A DNA stretch of 64,000 nt from Blautia sp. (GCA_029257805.1 JARIAR010000009.1:154857-218856), one strand, 5' to 3'; counted from the first letter of the stretch, positions 1-8,462 are shown. Numbers and translations: made by a program. The notes: generated by a model from the sequence alone, not told the origin.

Positions 1-461
1 TCAGCTTCTGCAGCACACAAAAGACGTTTTTCGATTTTTTCCCATGGAGTAAGAAGATCGCTTAAACTGATCAGACAGAAATCATGAATTAAAGGAGCTC
101 CCAAAACAGCAGCTCCTCCTGTTGCAGCTGTTACACCCGGAATAATTTCCAGTTCTGTATCGGGATAATCTTTTCCAACTTCATACATAAGCCCTGCCAT
201 TCCATAAACACCAGCATCTCCGCTGCATATCATAGAAACAGTCCGGCCTTTTTCTGCCTCTTCAAAGGCAAGAACGCATCGGTCAACCTCTTTTTTCATA
301 GGGGTTGTCATAAATTCTTTACCTGAAAAATAATCTTTTACAAGATCAACATAAACCGTATATCCAATGATCACATCGCTATCATTAAGAGCACGGATTG
401 CTCTTCCAGTCATCTGATCATACGCTCCAGGACCAATTCCCACTACATAAATTTTATTCAA
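1..461 (-). CDS. cbiH: Cobalt-precorrin-3B C17-methyltransferase CbiH (partial, 3' end outside window)
   Basis: SAM-dependent methyltransferase of the anaerobic cobalamin pathway that methylates C17 and contracts the corrin ring. Only the first 153 codons are present; the gene runs off the left edge. Reading the minus strand gives an N-terminus with the nucleotide-binding GIGPGA loop and later a CSGDAGVYGMAGL segment, both typical of the tetrapyrrole methylase fold. I chose a TTG start at 461 because it directly follows GGAGG (473-469, seven-base spacing) and no ATG is available in this frame nearby. The start overlaps the end of cbiG by eight bases, so the two are translationally coupled in the cbi operon. 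Assignment to CbiH/CobJ rather than another methylase rests on order after CbiG and on the motifs. Confidence 0.88.
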   Translation of the reverse strand, partial: MNKIYVVGIGPGAYDQMTGRAIRALNDSDVIIGYTVYVDLVKDYFSGKEFMTTPMKKEVDRCVLAFEEAEKGRTVSMICSGDAGVYGMAGLMYEVGKDYPDTELEIIPGVTAATGGAAVLGAPLIHDFCLISLSDLLTPWEKIEKRLLCAAEA

Positions 462-1497
462 AACGCATCCTCCAATCTTTTAGGGCAACGGCTGTTGTAA
501 CTCCGTCCCGCCCTGTTTTCTTTTGAATGAGCCTGCCCTTTTCTGCTGCCAGAACGGCACTTCGCTCACATACATTATCTACACCAGTTACCTGTTTTAC
601 AAAACAGGATTCTGTAAATTCTCCCGAAACATCCAAAAGGGTTTCTTTGTTATAGGTAACAAAAGGAATTCCCCATTCATCAGAAAGCCCCAAAAGACCT
701 TCTTCTTCTTTTTTAATATCTATACTTGAAAGACATCCTATTGCTTCCTGATAAAGATCAAGGGACTCTATGCAGGCTTCTGCTGCTTTTTTTATACCGA
801 AAATTTCTTTGCCCTTCCGGCATCCCATTCCAAGAACTGCAGCCGGCGGTACAACATGAACGGTCGAGGCAAAAGGGAAACAGCTTTTATGGATGGTAAC
901 TGCAATTCCTACTTCAGGCATATTTTCCCTATTCCTGCCACACAGCACCAAACCTTCCGGAAGCTGTCCATCCCATGGAAATTCACTGAAAAATCCAACT
1001 CTTTTCCCAGCTAGCAAGGCTGCCGAAACTTCTTTTGCAGCTTTCATATGAAAAATTTCACAATGATTTTTTTTAGCAAATACATCTACTGCAAATCTGT
1101 TATGCAGATCAGTTGCTGTTGTAATAACCGGAAGGCTATGTAAAATTTCAGAAGCCTCCAAAGCCAGCTCATTTGCCCCTCCAAGATGTCCGGAAAGAAG
1201 AGAGATTACAAACTTTCCACACTCATCGATCACAAGCACAGCCGGATCTCCTGTTTTCTTCTTGATATAAGGAGCAATGCTGCGCACTGCAATTCCGCAG
1301 GCACCTATAAACACAAGGGCATCCGAATCCTCAAACTTTTGTCCTGCCCACTCCTCTGTCTGCTCTTTTATGGAATCTGGGATATAGCGGCTTTTTCCAT
1401 CAAGAGATACTTCAGCCCCTTTTTCCACAAATCCCTTTTTTAATTTTTCTCCTGTTTCCCACCCTGTTAAACTGAAACAGATTATAGCTACTTTCAT
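454..1497 (-). CDS. cbiG: Cobalt-precorrin-5A hydrolase CbiG
   Basis: 347-residue protein of the anaerobic corrin pathway; the family opens the delta-lactone of cobalt-precorrin-5A and releases acetaldehyde. The N-terminal domain contains the conserved GACGIAVRSIAPYI stretch (about residues 65-78), and the C-terminal domain begins near LGMGCRKG (about residue 221). Both CbiG domains are therefore present and the length is normal. The ATG at 1497 overlaps the stop of cbiF by four bases (ATGA), indicating translational coupling. It lies between cbiF and cbiH in the operon. No fused methyltransferase domain is seen, unlike some CbiG-CbiH fusions. Confidence 0.93.
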   Translation of the reverse strand: MKVAIICFSLTGWETGEKLKKGFVEKGAEVSLDGKSRYIPDSIKEQTEEWAGQKFEDSDALVFIGACGIAVRSIAPYIKKKTGDPAVLVIDECGKFVISLLSGHLGGANELALEASEILHSLPVITTATDLHNRFAVDVFAKKNHCEIFHMKAAKEVSAALLAGKRVGFFSEFPWDGQLPEGLVLCGRNRENMPEVGIAVTIHKSCFPFASTVHVVPPAAVLGMGCRKGKEIFGIKKAAEACIESLDLYQEAIGCLSSIDIKKEEEGLLGLSDEWGIPFVTYNKETLLDVSGEFTESCFVKQVTGVDNVCERSAVLAAEKGRLIQKKTGRDGVTTAVALKDWRMRFE

Positions 1498-2252
1498 TTA
1501 GAAGCCTCGCGAAACTCCGTCGTAAATTCAGGATCATAAAGTTTTGATCTTTCATAACGCGCACCCTTTACTGCATCTCCAATGATCATAAGGGCTGTTT
1601 TTGTTATGTGATTCTTTTTTGCCGTTTCTGCCAAAGTATCTACAGTACATATCAATTTCTTTTCATCATCCCATGTAGCCTTATAAACAATCGCAGCCGG
1701 TGTATCCGGACGATATCCGCCTTCTATAAGACGCCTGCTTAATTCATCTAACATACCCGTACTTAAAAATACCACCATTGTCGCATTATGGGCTGCGAAA
1801 GACTGGATACTTTCTTTTTCCGGAACGGGAGTCCGTCCCTCCATACGTGTAATAATGACACTTTGAGAAATATCCGGCAGTGTATATTCCAGATTTAAAG
1901 CACTTGCTGCGCCACAAAAAGAGCTGACACCAGGACAGGAATCGTAGGTAATTCCTTTTTCATCTAAAATATCCATTTGCTCCCGGATAGCTCCATAAAT
2001 ACATGGATCTCCTGTATGAAGACGGACGGTTGTTTTTCCTTCCGCTTCCGCTTTTTCCATTACAGATATCACTTCTTCCAAAGTCATTTTCGCACTGTTA
2101 TAAATCGTACACACATCTTTGGAATATTCCAACAACTGCGGATTAACAAGTGATCCTGCATAAATAATCACATCTGCTTCTTCTAAATACTGTTTACCTC
2201 TTACTGTGATCAAATCCGGTGCTCCCGGACCAGCCCCTACAAAATGTACCAT
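1494..2252 (-). CDS. cbiF: Cobalt-precorrin-4 C11-methyltransferase CbiF
   Basis: 252-residue tetrapyrrole methylase. The N-terminal FVGAGPGAPDLITVRG loop and the GDPCIYGA motif near residue 92 are characteristic of CbiF/CobM, which adds a methyl group at C11 from SAM. A GGAGA ribosome-binding site sits seven bases before the ATG at 2252. It is separated by only three bases from the upstream cbiL and overlaps the downstream cbiG, so all belong to one transcript. Length matches the family (about 250-260 residues). Cytosolic enzyme. Confidence 0.95.
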   Translation of the reverse strand: MVHFVGAGPGAPDLITVRGKQYLEEADVIIYAGSLVNPQLLEYSKDVCTIYNSAKMTLEEVISVMEKAEAEGKTTVRLHTGDPCIYGAIREQMDILDEKGITYDSCPGVSSFCGAASALNLEYTLPDISQSVIITRMEGRTPVPEKESIQSFAAHNATMVVFLSTGMLDELSRRLIEGGYRPDTPAAIVYKATWDDEKKLICTVDTLAETAKKNHITKTALMIIGDAVKGARYERSKLYDPEFTTEFREASK

Positions 2253-2255
2253 ATC

Positions 2256-2942
2256 TCATTCTCCTTTTTCTACAATGATCAGTGAATAATATCCGGAAGA
2301 ATCCGGAATATCTTCTAACTTTGTATATATTTTTTCATCTGGCATTCCGCAGTTTTCAATCATCATACCTTTTTCTCCAGATACAAGAAGTGCTTCTTTT
2401 ACTTTTTTTATTTTTTTCCCGGCTTTCATAAAAACTTTTGTGCCAGGGAGCTTTAGCGCTTCTTCTATCTGATAAGAAGCAGGAATTACATGAAGCATCT
2501 CTGCTTTTTCTACAAGTCCTGTATTTAATCTGGCAGCGACTGCGCAAAACGATGTAATACCACTTATGATTTCTGTGTCATATCCCATTTTCTTAATTCG
2601 TTCATGCACATATATATAGGTAGAATATACAGTCGGATCTCCTAATGTAAGAAATGCAACTGTATGCCCCTTCTCTAGTTCTTTTTCAACAAGAGCGGCC
2701 CCTTCCTGATGGTATTTTTCCAACAGTTGAGGATCTTTTGTCATAGGCATATGAACCGGCAAAAGTGCTTTATCTGCCAGTTGCGGATATGCGCCTTCCA
2801 CAATTTTATATGCCACTGTTTCTTTTGGTTCTTCACCCGGAACTGCAATAATATCTGCTTCCTTTATAATGCGAAGTGCTTTTAATGTAAGAAGTTCCGG
2901 ATCTCCTGGTCCTACACCAATTCCATATAATTTACCTTTCAT
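2256..2942 (-). CDS. cbiL: Cobalt-precorrin-2 C20-methyltransferase CbiL
   Basis: 228-residue methylase that transfers a methyl group from SAM to C20 of (cobalt-)precorrin-2. The GIGVGPGDPELLTLKALR segment at the N-terminus is the family signature, followed by LTLGDPTVYSTY (about residues 99-110) and a C-terminal EKGMMIENCG region. The start at 2942 is preceded by GGAGG with good spacing. It follows cbiD by 18 bases in the operon. The substrate is inferred to be cobalt-precorrin-2 because the surrounding genes (cbiD, cbiG) belong to the early-cobalt pathway. Confidence 0.95.
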   Translation of the reverse strand: MKGKLYGIGVGPGDPELLTLKALRIIKEADIIAVPGEEPKETVAYKIVEGAYPQLADKALLPVHMPMTKDPQLLEKYHQEGAALVEKELEKGHTVAFLTLGDPTVYSTYIYVHERIKKMGYDTEIISGITSFCAVAARLNTGLVEKAEMLHVIPASYQIEEALKLPGTKVFMKAGKKIKKVKEALLVSGEKGMMIENCGMPDEKIYTKLEDIPDSSGYYSLIIVEKGE

Positions 2943-2960
2943 TAAGAATCCTCCTGTATC

Positions 2961-4112
2961 TCACGGCTGTTCTATAATCTTTTGTATTAGTTTTGCTGCA
3001 TCTTCCGTTTGTCCTAAATATCCATGTGTATTAGAAAAAACAACAGCACCTAAAAGAATCTGCTCATAGGAACGATGATTTAAATAAAACTGAATTTTTT
3101 TCATGATCTCTTCCATAGTTTTTTCCAGATACCCGTACTGTTCCAAAACATTCAAGGCCTCATCTGTAGTACTACAGGACAAAATTTCCTTTGCACATGG
3201 GAGAGAGGCACCTGCCCGTATGGCATTAGAGGCCAAGACTTCCATACGCCCGTCCGCGCTATGAGAATGTGTATTCATAATTCCTGCCGCAACTTTTACA
3301 AACTTTCCAATATGGGCCACAAACAAAATCCCTTTTACCCCCATATCAACCGCCATATCAATTGTTTCCCCAACATAATTACTGCATTTCATATTCCTTT
3401 CAAAAGGAAGTGCCGCATGTTCTTTTAAATACTCTGCCCCATAATTTCCCGGTGTTACAAGAAGATAATTTTCTCCTTGGGCGTGATGCTGACGCATTTC
3501 TACCCGTATACTTTCGATTAATGCTTTTTCACTCATAGGCTCTACAATTCCTGTTGTGCCAAGAATGGAAATCCCTCCTACGATACCAAGCCTTGGATTA
3601 AAAGTTTTTTGCCCGATTTTTTCTCCTTCCGGAACAAAAATCGTAATTTTAAGACCATCTTTATAGTGGTAAAAAAGCACTGCTTCTTCTGCCTGTTCCA
3701 ATATCATTTCACGAGGAACAGGATTAATGGCAGCCTCCCCTATTTTTTGAGAAAGTCCTGGTTTTGTTACACGTCCGACTCCCTCTCCTCCATCCAGAAA
3801 AATCCCAGGTTCTTTTGTCTTTTCTACTTTTGCATAAATAAGAATTCCGTTGGTAGTATCCGGATCATCTCCTCCGTCTTTTCTTACAGCACACGTAACT
3901 ACGTTCTCATTCATCTGTATATCTTCCAACTGCAAAAACAACGGAATCCCTTTCGGTGTCATAAGCTTTACACCGGTAATTTTTTTCTGTCCCAGAAGCA
4001 TCTCTATTGCTCCTCTGCTGGCAGCTGCTGCGCAGGAACCTGTTGTATAACCGAAACGAAGTTTCTTCTGTCCACGGATAACGTAATAGTTCTCCAATCC
4101 ATTACTATTCAT
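2961..4112 (-). CDS. cbiD: Cobalt-precorrin-5B C1-methyltransferase CbiD
   Basis: First gene of the cbi operon. CbiD methylates C1 of cobalt-precorrin-5B in the anaerobic pathway. The N-terminal GYTTGSCAAAASRGA motif is diagnostic. I place the start at 4112, where ATG follows GGAGG by five bases, giving 383 residues. A longer reading frame reaching 4193 would read through the leader terminator and is very unlikely to be translated. Later segments such as GNYGAEYLKEHAAL and VGETIDMAVDMGVKG fit the family. Expression is probably controlled by the attenuator leader immediately upstream. Confidence 0.95.
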   Translation of the reverse strand: MNSNGLENYYVIRGQKKLRFGYTTGSCAAAASRGAIEMLLGQKKITGVKLMTPKGIPLFLQLEDIQMNENVVTCAVRKDGGDDPDTTNGILIYAKVEKTKEPGIFLDGGEGVGRVTKPGLSQKIGEAAINPVPREMILEQAEEAVLFYHYKDGLKITIFVPEGEKIGQKTFNPRLGIVGGISILGTTGIVEPMSEKALIESIRVEMRQHHAQGENYLLVTPGNYGAEYLKEHAALPFERNMKCSNYVGETIDMAVDMGVKGILFVAHIGKFVKVAAGIMNTHSHSADGRMEVLASNAIRAGASLPCAKEILSCSTTDEALNVLEQYGYLEKTMEEIMKKIQFYLNHRSYEQILLGAVVFSNTHGYLGQTEDAAKLIQKIIEQP

Positions 4113-4129
4113 ATATTTCCTCCGTATAT

Positions 4130-4164
4130 AAAAAAGAAGGATTTGTGTGACAACAAACCCTTCT
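4130..4164 (-). terminator. Attenuator terminator in the cbiD leader
   Basis: A 12-bp stem (4164-4153 with 4146-4135, one G-U pair, six-base loop) is followed on the minus strand by six U residues (4135-4130), directly before the cbiD ribosome-binding site. Its location inside the 5' leader, rather than after a gene, marks it as a regulatory intrinsic terminator. Confidence 0.85.
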
Positions 4165-4259
4165 GTCATGCTCAAGCTGTTCCGTTTCCTCACATCTCCA
4201 GAAGCCTCCGGAATCTCCCGGTTGCCTCAGGAAACGCCTTATCTGAAAGTATTTTTCTG
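4130..4259 (-). promoter_or_regulatory. Probable riboswitch leader of the cbi operon, class unassigned
   Basis: From the predicted transcription start (about 4259) to cbiD there are about 148 leader bases. Reading the minus strand, a 7-bp pairing GTTTCCT/AGGAAAC encloses a GGCAACCGG element and a small CCGG-loop-CCGG hairpin; then comes a GGAACAGC stretch and the attenuator terminator. The GGCAAC bases (near 4225) can pair with GTTGTC in the terminator loop, which could be a switching contact. Family knowledge: cbi operons are commonly controlled by cobalamin or Ni/Co riboswitches. I do not see the canonical cobalamin B12 box, so the ligand is inferred only from the gene controlled. Confidence 0.6.
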
Positions 4260-4265
4260 GTTTTT

Positions 4266-4294
4266 ATTATATAATTTTATATCTGAAAAGTCAA
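4266..4294 (-). promoter_or_regulatory. Sigma-A promoter of the cbi operon
   Basis: On the minus strand TTGACT (4294-4289) and TATAAT (4271-4266) are 17 bases apart, nearly consensus. Transcription would begin near 4259, leaving room for the complete structured leader before cbiD. Confidence 0.8.
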
Positions 4295-4410
4295 TTTTAA
4301 GTTCCTTTCCTCAAGAAAAATCCAGAAAATATTCTACTTTTCGCCTTGTTATTTCCTACAAAAACTGATATGCTTGAAACAAAATTCATCATTCAGAAAG
4401 TGATCAAAAT

Positions 4411-5298
4411 ATGGAACGAATTTTAAATTATCATATAAAAAAAGAACAGGAAGGTTTGGAAATTCTTCTGTTTCTTCGCCAGAAAGGATTCTCACAGAAT
4501 ATTCTTTCTTCTATGAAAACACTTCCTGACGCCATTATTTTAAATGACACAAAGGCATTTGGCAGAACAAAATTAAGAGAAGGTGATATTCTCCGCATTC
4601 ATATTCCCGAGCCGGAATCTTCTTCCCATATCGTCCCCACAAAAATGGAACTTTCTATTTTATATGAAGATGAAGACATTCTTGTTTTAAACAAACCTGC
4701 CAACATGCCTATCCATCCATCTCAGGGAAATTATGAAAATACCCTGGCCAATGGAGTCGCCTACTATTTTCTTCAAAAAGGAGAACCCTTTGTATATCGA
4801 TGTATCAACCGTCTTGATCGTGATACAACCGGAGGACTGATCCTTGCAAAAAACGCTTTAAGTGCTGCACTTCTTGGCCGTCAGATGCAGCAGCGTAACA
4901 TCCATCGAACCTATCTTGCACTGGCAGAAGGAAAAACACCCGAAAAAGGAATCATATCTGCTCCTATAGCAAGGGAAGAAGGCTCTGTGATCACACGAAA
5001 GGTGGACTTTGAAACAGGAGAACGGGCTGTTACGCATTTTCAACGTCTGGCGTATTCCAATAACCTTTCCCTTGTGGAACTGCATCTGGAAACAGGACGA
5101 ACACATCAGATCCGGGTTCATTTGCAATTTCTGGGACATCCTATTCCCGGCGACTACCTTTACAACCCTGTTTATGACAAAATCAAACGGCAGGCCCTCC
5201 ATTCGTATCAACTGGAATTTTCTCATCCCATTACAGAAAATCCACTCCTCTTTACAGCTCCTGTTCCACAGGATTTTCTTTTTGCTTTTCATGCATAA
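4411..5298 (+). CDS. RluA-family 23S rRNA/tRNA pseudouridine synthase
   Basis: 295-residue RNA-modifying enzyme converting specific uridines to pseudouridine. The catalytic motif INRLDRDTTGGLILAKN (near residues 133-149) contains the essential aspartate, and ETGRTHQIRVHLQFLGHPI near residue 226 is the second family signature. An S4-like N-terminal segment (about residues 15-70) precedes the catalytic domain, as in RluD/RluC-type enzymes. The precise target uridine cannot be told from sequence. It is transcribed alone on the plus strand, divergent from cbiD and convergent with the DUF2007 gene. The ribosome-binding site is weak (AGAAAGTGAT). Confidence 0.92.
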   Translation: MERILNYHIKKEQEGLEILLFLRQKGFSQNILSSMKTLPDAIILNDTKAFGRTKLREGDILRIHIPEPESSSHIVPTKMELSILYEDEDILVLNKPANMPIHPSQGNYENTLANGVAYYFLQKGEPFVYRCINRLDRDTTGGLILAKNALSAALLGRQMQQRNIHRTYLALAEGKTPEKGIISAPIAREEGSVITRKVDFETGERAVTHFQRLAYSNNLSLVELHLETGRTHQIRVHLQFLGHPIPGDYLYNPVYDKIKRQALHSYQLEFSHPITENPLLFTAPVPQDFLFAFHA

Positions 5299-5316
5299 AA
5301 TAAAACTTATATACAC

Positions 5317-5370
5317 AAAAGGGGATATCGCTTTACCATCTGGATCCGATGATTTTGCCACATCCCCTTA
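5317..5370. terminator. Long hairpin between convergent genes
   Basis: AAGGGGAT (about 5319-5326) can pair with ATCCCCTT (5362-5369), with a second ATCG/CGAT pairing inside. It lies between two convergent stop codons and has A-rich and T-containing flanks, so it may end transcription from either side. The loop is long and the U tract is weak. Confidence 0.4.
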
Positions 5371-5374
5371 TATC

Positions 5375-5683
5375 TTATTCAATTGGAATTTCTGCCTCCA
5401 AGGCCTCTCTTGCAAGCTCTTCTTCTGATACTTCTTCCTGCTCCGAAGATATAACTTTAATAAGTTCTTTTGCTATTTCCAGATTATCCGGTGATACATA
5501 AATATCTGTTCCAAAAATAGAACCGCCTGCATAAAGCCGCATATATCCACCGCTTCCCCGATCCTGCATCAGACACGGAATATGGTTTTCTTCCAAAATA
5601 CTTTTTATCAGCCCAAGCTGATAATTACTGGATACTGTTGTTAGAATAACCGGTTCTTCGCTTTTCTTTTTCTGCTTTTTCAT
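5375..5683 (-). CDS. DUF2007-like putative signal-transducing protein
   Basis: About 102-residue soluble protein. After a lysine-rich N-terminus it carries a beta-alpha-beta segment reading SSNYQLGLIKSILEEN and then GTDIYV, which matches the small DUF2007 family (PII-like alpha/beta fold, function unknown). I prefer the ATG at 5683, preceded by AAAGGATGG, over an upstream start at 5728 that would add 15 residues inside coaX. The C-terminus is strongly acidic (EEELAREALEAE). It overlaps nothing but starts just inside the 3' end of coaX, so it is probably the last gene of the CoA operon. Its role is unknown. Confidence 0.7.
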   Translation of the reverse strand: MKKQKKKSEEPVILTTVSSNYQLGLIKSILEENHIPCLMQDRGSGGYMRLYAGGSIFGTDIYVSPDNLEIAKELIKVISSEQEEVSEEELAREALEAEIPIE

Positions 5684-5699
5684 CTGTGCACCATCCTTT

Positions 5700-6467
5700 T
5701 CACTGGCAGTTCTTTTTGTAAATTGCAAAAAGCCCTTTTAAAAGCAAATCTTCATCTAAAATAATTTCTTTTTTACAATATGGAATGATTTTTTTTGCAA
5801 GGCCGCCTGTTGCAACAACCGTAGCCTTATGTCCAATTTCTTCTTCCATTCTTTCTATGCATCCATCAAGAGCCCCTGCGTTGCTGTAAAGCATTCCGCT
5901 TTTCATACATTCGATTGTATTTTTTCCAATGATACGCTTTGGTTCTTCTATCCCGATTCCGCTTAACTGCGAAGCACGGGCTGTAAGAGCATCCAGAGAC
6001 ACCTGAATACCCGGCAGAATCATACCGCCTATATATCTCTTTTTCTCATCTACTACAGAAATGGTGGTTGCAGTCCCCATATCAATAATAATAAGCGGAA
6101 CAGGATAATGTGTAATTCCTGCAACTGCATCTGCAACAAGATCTGCGCCAAGCTGTCCCGGATTATCCATCAGAATATTTAATCCTGTTTTTACTCCCGG
6201 TCCCAGAACAACAACTTCTTTTTTTAGGATTTTCTCTGCTGCAAGACGTACTACATTAGTAATCTGCGGTACAACAGAGGAAAGAATACATCCTTCCACA
6301 TCTGTCTTTTTTATGTGATAAATATCCAAAATTGTTTTAATATCTACTGCGTATTCTAATTCTGTTTTTGTTCTTACTGTGGAAATTCTTTCAATAAAAT
6401 ATGTTTTCTCGTTGTCTATACATCCTACTACAATGTTTGTATTTCCTATATCAATCGCTAAAATCAT
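5700..6467 (-). CDS. coaX: Type III pantothenate kinase CoaX
   Basis: 255-residue kinase that phosphorylates pantothenate in the first step of coenzyme A synthesis. The acetate/kinase-fold motifs are clear: DIGNTNIVVG at the N-terminus (catalytic Asp6), GQLGADLVADAVAG near residue 103 and IDMGTATTISVV near residue 128. Type III enzymes are insensitive to CoA feedback and usually require a monovalent cation (family knowledge). It follows the ECF S component by 33 bases, within a run that begins with coaBC, so uptake, phosphorylation and later CoA steps are encoded together. Confidence 0.96.
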   Translation of the reverse strand: MILAIDIGNTNIVVGCIDNEKTYFIERISTVRTKTELEYAVDIKTILDIYHIKKTDVEGCILSSVVPQITNVVRLAAEKILKKEVVVLGPGVKTGLNILMDNPGQLGADLVADAVAGITHYPVPLIIIDMGTATTISVVDEKKRYIGGMILPGIQVSLDALTARASQLSGIGIEEPKRIIGKNTIECMKSGMLYSNAGALDGCIERMEEEIGHKATVVATGGLAKKIIPYCKKEIILDEDLLLKGLFAIYKKNCQ

Positions 6468-6500
6468 AATCCTGTCCCTGTCCCTGTTATTTCTTATCTA

Positions 6501-7133
6501 TTACGCAGCTGCAAGTTGTTTTTGTGCAAAAGACAAAAGCGCCTTTCCAAGAGCTGCCACTAAAACAGCTGCGGCAATTGCTTCCGGGATACCGGATGCA
6601 GTTATTGTTCCCATAATCAGCCCCCAAACAGCGTTAGCTGCAACTCCCTTTGCAGCTGCATACTGATTTGCAAGTAATTTGTAAATACTTCCCATAACCA
6701 GAATGGTGTTTGTTAAAGAGCCAACAAATCCCACAACAGGCAAAGCCAGTAGGGAATTTACTTTTAATTTTTTTAATGCGATCCAAAGCCATCCAGATAC
6801 TACGCCAATCAAAATACGACAGCCAATGGAAATCCACAATGCTTTAAAAATCCCCGTCAAATCACTGCTTAAAAATGGGGAAAAAGCAAAAGAAAGCAGC
6901 GTTGGTGCTGTTGTATTGCTTATCATGGAACAGAGGCCAAATACCCCTCCCAGAATCGCTCCTGCAGCCGGACCAAGTACAATGGCTCCGATTATTACAG
7001 GAATATGGACCGTTGTCGCCTTAATAACCGGAAGCTGTATCATTCCAAGCGGCGTATTTGCCAGCAGAATAATAATGGCTGCCATAAGTGCAACACTGAC
7101 CATCCAACGGGTGTCTTTTTTTTGAGTTTTCAT
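6501..7133 (-). CDS. ECF transporter S component, probably pantothenate-specific (PanT-like)
   Basis: 210-residue integral membrane protein with about six hydrophobic segments (for example VALMAAIIILLA, IGAIVLGPAAGAILGGVFGL and LLALPVVGFVGSLTNTILVM). The pattern is that of energy-coupling-factor substrate-binding (S) subunits, which dock on a shared EcfAAT module encoded elsewhere. The substrate is inferred from context: it lies between coaBC and coaX, where the PanT S component is often found. A strong GGAGG precedes the ATG at 7133. No ATPase or T component is nearby, as expected for a group II system. Confidence 0.85.
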   Translation of the reverse strand: MKTQKKDTRWMVSVALMAAIIILLANTPLGMIQLPVIKATTVHIPVIIGAIVLGPAAGAILGGVFGLCSMISNTTAPTLLSFAFSPFLSSDLTGIFKALWISIGCRILIGVVSGWLWIALKKLKVNSLLALPVVGFVGSLTNTILVMGSIYKLLANQYAAAKGVAANAVWGLIMGTITASGIPEAIAAAVLVAALGKALLSFAQKQLAAA

Positions 7134-7191
7134 GTTGTTTCCTCCTTGTTATCGTTCCCTTTTGGGATACAATACGGTGCTGGGTTTACAG

Positions 7192-8379
7192 TTACGAATA
7201 AAGAATTTTATCCAGAAGTTTTGAAGCTGCATCCTCTTTGCTCATAAGCGGGAGTGATACTTCTTCCTTCTGTGTAATCAGAGTCAAAACATTTGTGTCT
7301 CCCTGAAATCCGGCTCCTTCTACCTTAAGGTTATTGGCAGCAACCATATCCAGGTTTTTTTTCTCAAGTTTTGCTCTGGAATTACCAATCATATTTTGTG
7401 TTTCCATGGAAAAGCCACATAGAAACTGATCTGGCTTTTTATGTTCTCCCAGATATTTCAAAATGTCATCTGTACGTTCCAGTTCAATAGACATCTCTCC
7501 ATCACTCTTTTTTACTTTCTCACTTTTCACTTCTTTTGGTCGATAATCCGCAACTGCTGCAGCTTTTATAATAATATCCTGCTCTTCACTTACAGATTTC
7601 ACTGCTTCAAACATCTCTTTTGCAGTAACCACCTGAATCACATTGACAAACGGTGGAGGCAAGATTGCAGTACGTCCGCTGATCAGCGTAACATCTGCCC
7701 CTCGAAGCATAGCTGCTTTTGCAATGGCATATCCCATTTTACCGGAAGAATGATTTGTAATATAACGAACAGGATCTATGGCTTCCTGTGTAGGTCCTGC
7801 TGTCACAAGAACTTTTTTCCCAATCATATCTTTTGGAAATGCAATTTCTCTTTCTATATGGGAAAAAAGCGTCTCCGGTTCCGGCATCTTCCCTGCTCCT
7901 GTAGTTCCACATGCAAGATATCCTGTTGCCGGAGGAATAATTTCATATCCATAGTGTTCCAGTATTTTTAGATTATCCTGAACAACAGGATTTTCAAACA
8001 TATTGGTATTCATGGCTGGCGAAATGATTTTTTTACAGGTACATGCCATAACTGTTGTTGTAAGCATATCATCCGCGATTCCATGCGCAAGTTTTCCAAT
8101 TATATTTGCACTTGCCGGTGCGATTAAAACCACATCTGCCTTCTGCGCAATGGAAACATGCTCTACCTGAAATTGAAAATTACGATCAAATGTATCTACC
8201 AGACATTTTGTTCCTGTAAGAGATTCAAATGTTACAGGCGTTATAAAATTTGTTGCATTTTTTGTCATCAGCACATGCACTTCTGCATGCTGTTTTTTTA
8301 AAGCGCTGGCAAGAGAAGCAATTTTATACGCTGCAATACTGCCAGTCACACCAAGTAAAATTGTCTTTCCCTGAAACAT
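7192..8379 (-). CDS. coaBC: Bifunctional phosphopantothenoylcysteine decarboxylase/phosphopantothenate-cysteine ligase CoaBC
   Basis: 395-residue fusion. The N-terminal CoaC flavoprotein (about residues 1-180) has LLGVTGSIAAYK, the FMN/substrate motif PAMNTNMFENP and the catalytic cysteine in GYLACGTTGAGKM. The C-terminal CoaB ligase (about 185-395) starts at KVLVTAGPTQEAIDPVR and continues ITNHSSGKMGYAIA. It converts 4'-phosphopantothenate to phosphopantetheine using CTP and cysteine. The gene heads the CoA cluster and has its own promoter. Confidence 0.97.
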   Translation of the reverse strand: MFQGKTILLGVTGSIAAYKIASLASALKKQHAEVHVLMTKNATNFITPVTFESLTGTKCLVDTFDRNFQFQVEHVSIAQKADVVLIAPASANIIGKLAHGIADDMLTTTVMACTCKKIISPAMNTNMFENPVVQDNLKILEHYGYEIIPPATGYLACGTTGAGKMPEPETLFSHIEREIAFPKDMIGKKVLVTAGPTQEAIDPVRYITNHSSGKMGYAIAKAAMLRGADVTLISGRTAILPPPFVNVIQVVTAKEMFEAVKSVSEEQDIIIKAAAVADYRPKEVKSEKVKKSDGEMSIELERTDDILKYLGEHKKPDQFLCGFSMETQNMIGNSRAKLEKKNLDMVAANNLKVEGAGFQGDTNVLTLITQKEEVSLPLMSKEDAASKLLDKILYS

Positions 8380-8432
8380 ATATCCCCACTCCTTACAGAT
8401 CTTCTCATACTTCTTTCATACATACTTGTTTT

Positions 8433-8462
8433 ATTATAGATCAATCCTCTTCTAAAATGCAA
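8433..8462 (-). promoter_or_regulatory. Promoter of coaBC operon
   Basis: Minus-strand TTGCAT (8462-8457) and TATAAT (8438-8433) with an 18-base spacer, about 55 bases before the coaBC start. Confidence 0.65.

Noticed and set aside
4112..4193. N-terminal extension of CbiD through the leader
   Set aside because: It crosses the attenuator terminator and the ATG at 4112 has a much better ribosome-binding site.
4165..4259. Classical cobalamin riboswitch core in the cbiD leader
   Set aside because: A GGGAGA-containing hairpin superficially resembles the B12 box, but the expected core elements around it were not found, so the class was left open.
3609..4274. 221-codon plus-strand frame over cbiD and its leader
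   Set aside because: Antisense shadow of cbiD; no ribosome-binding site and the translation has no recognisable domain.
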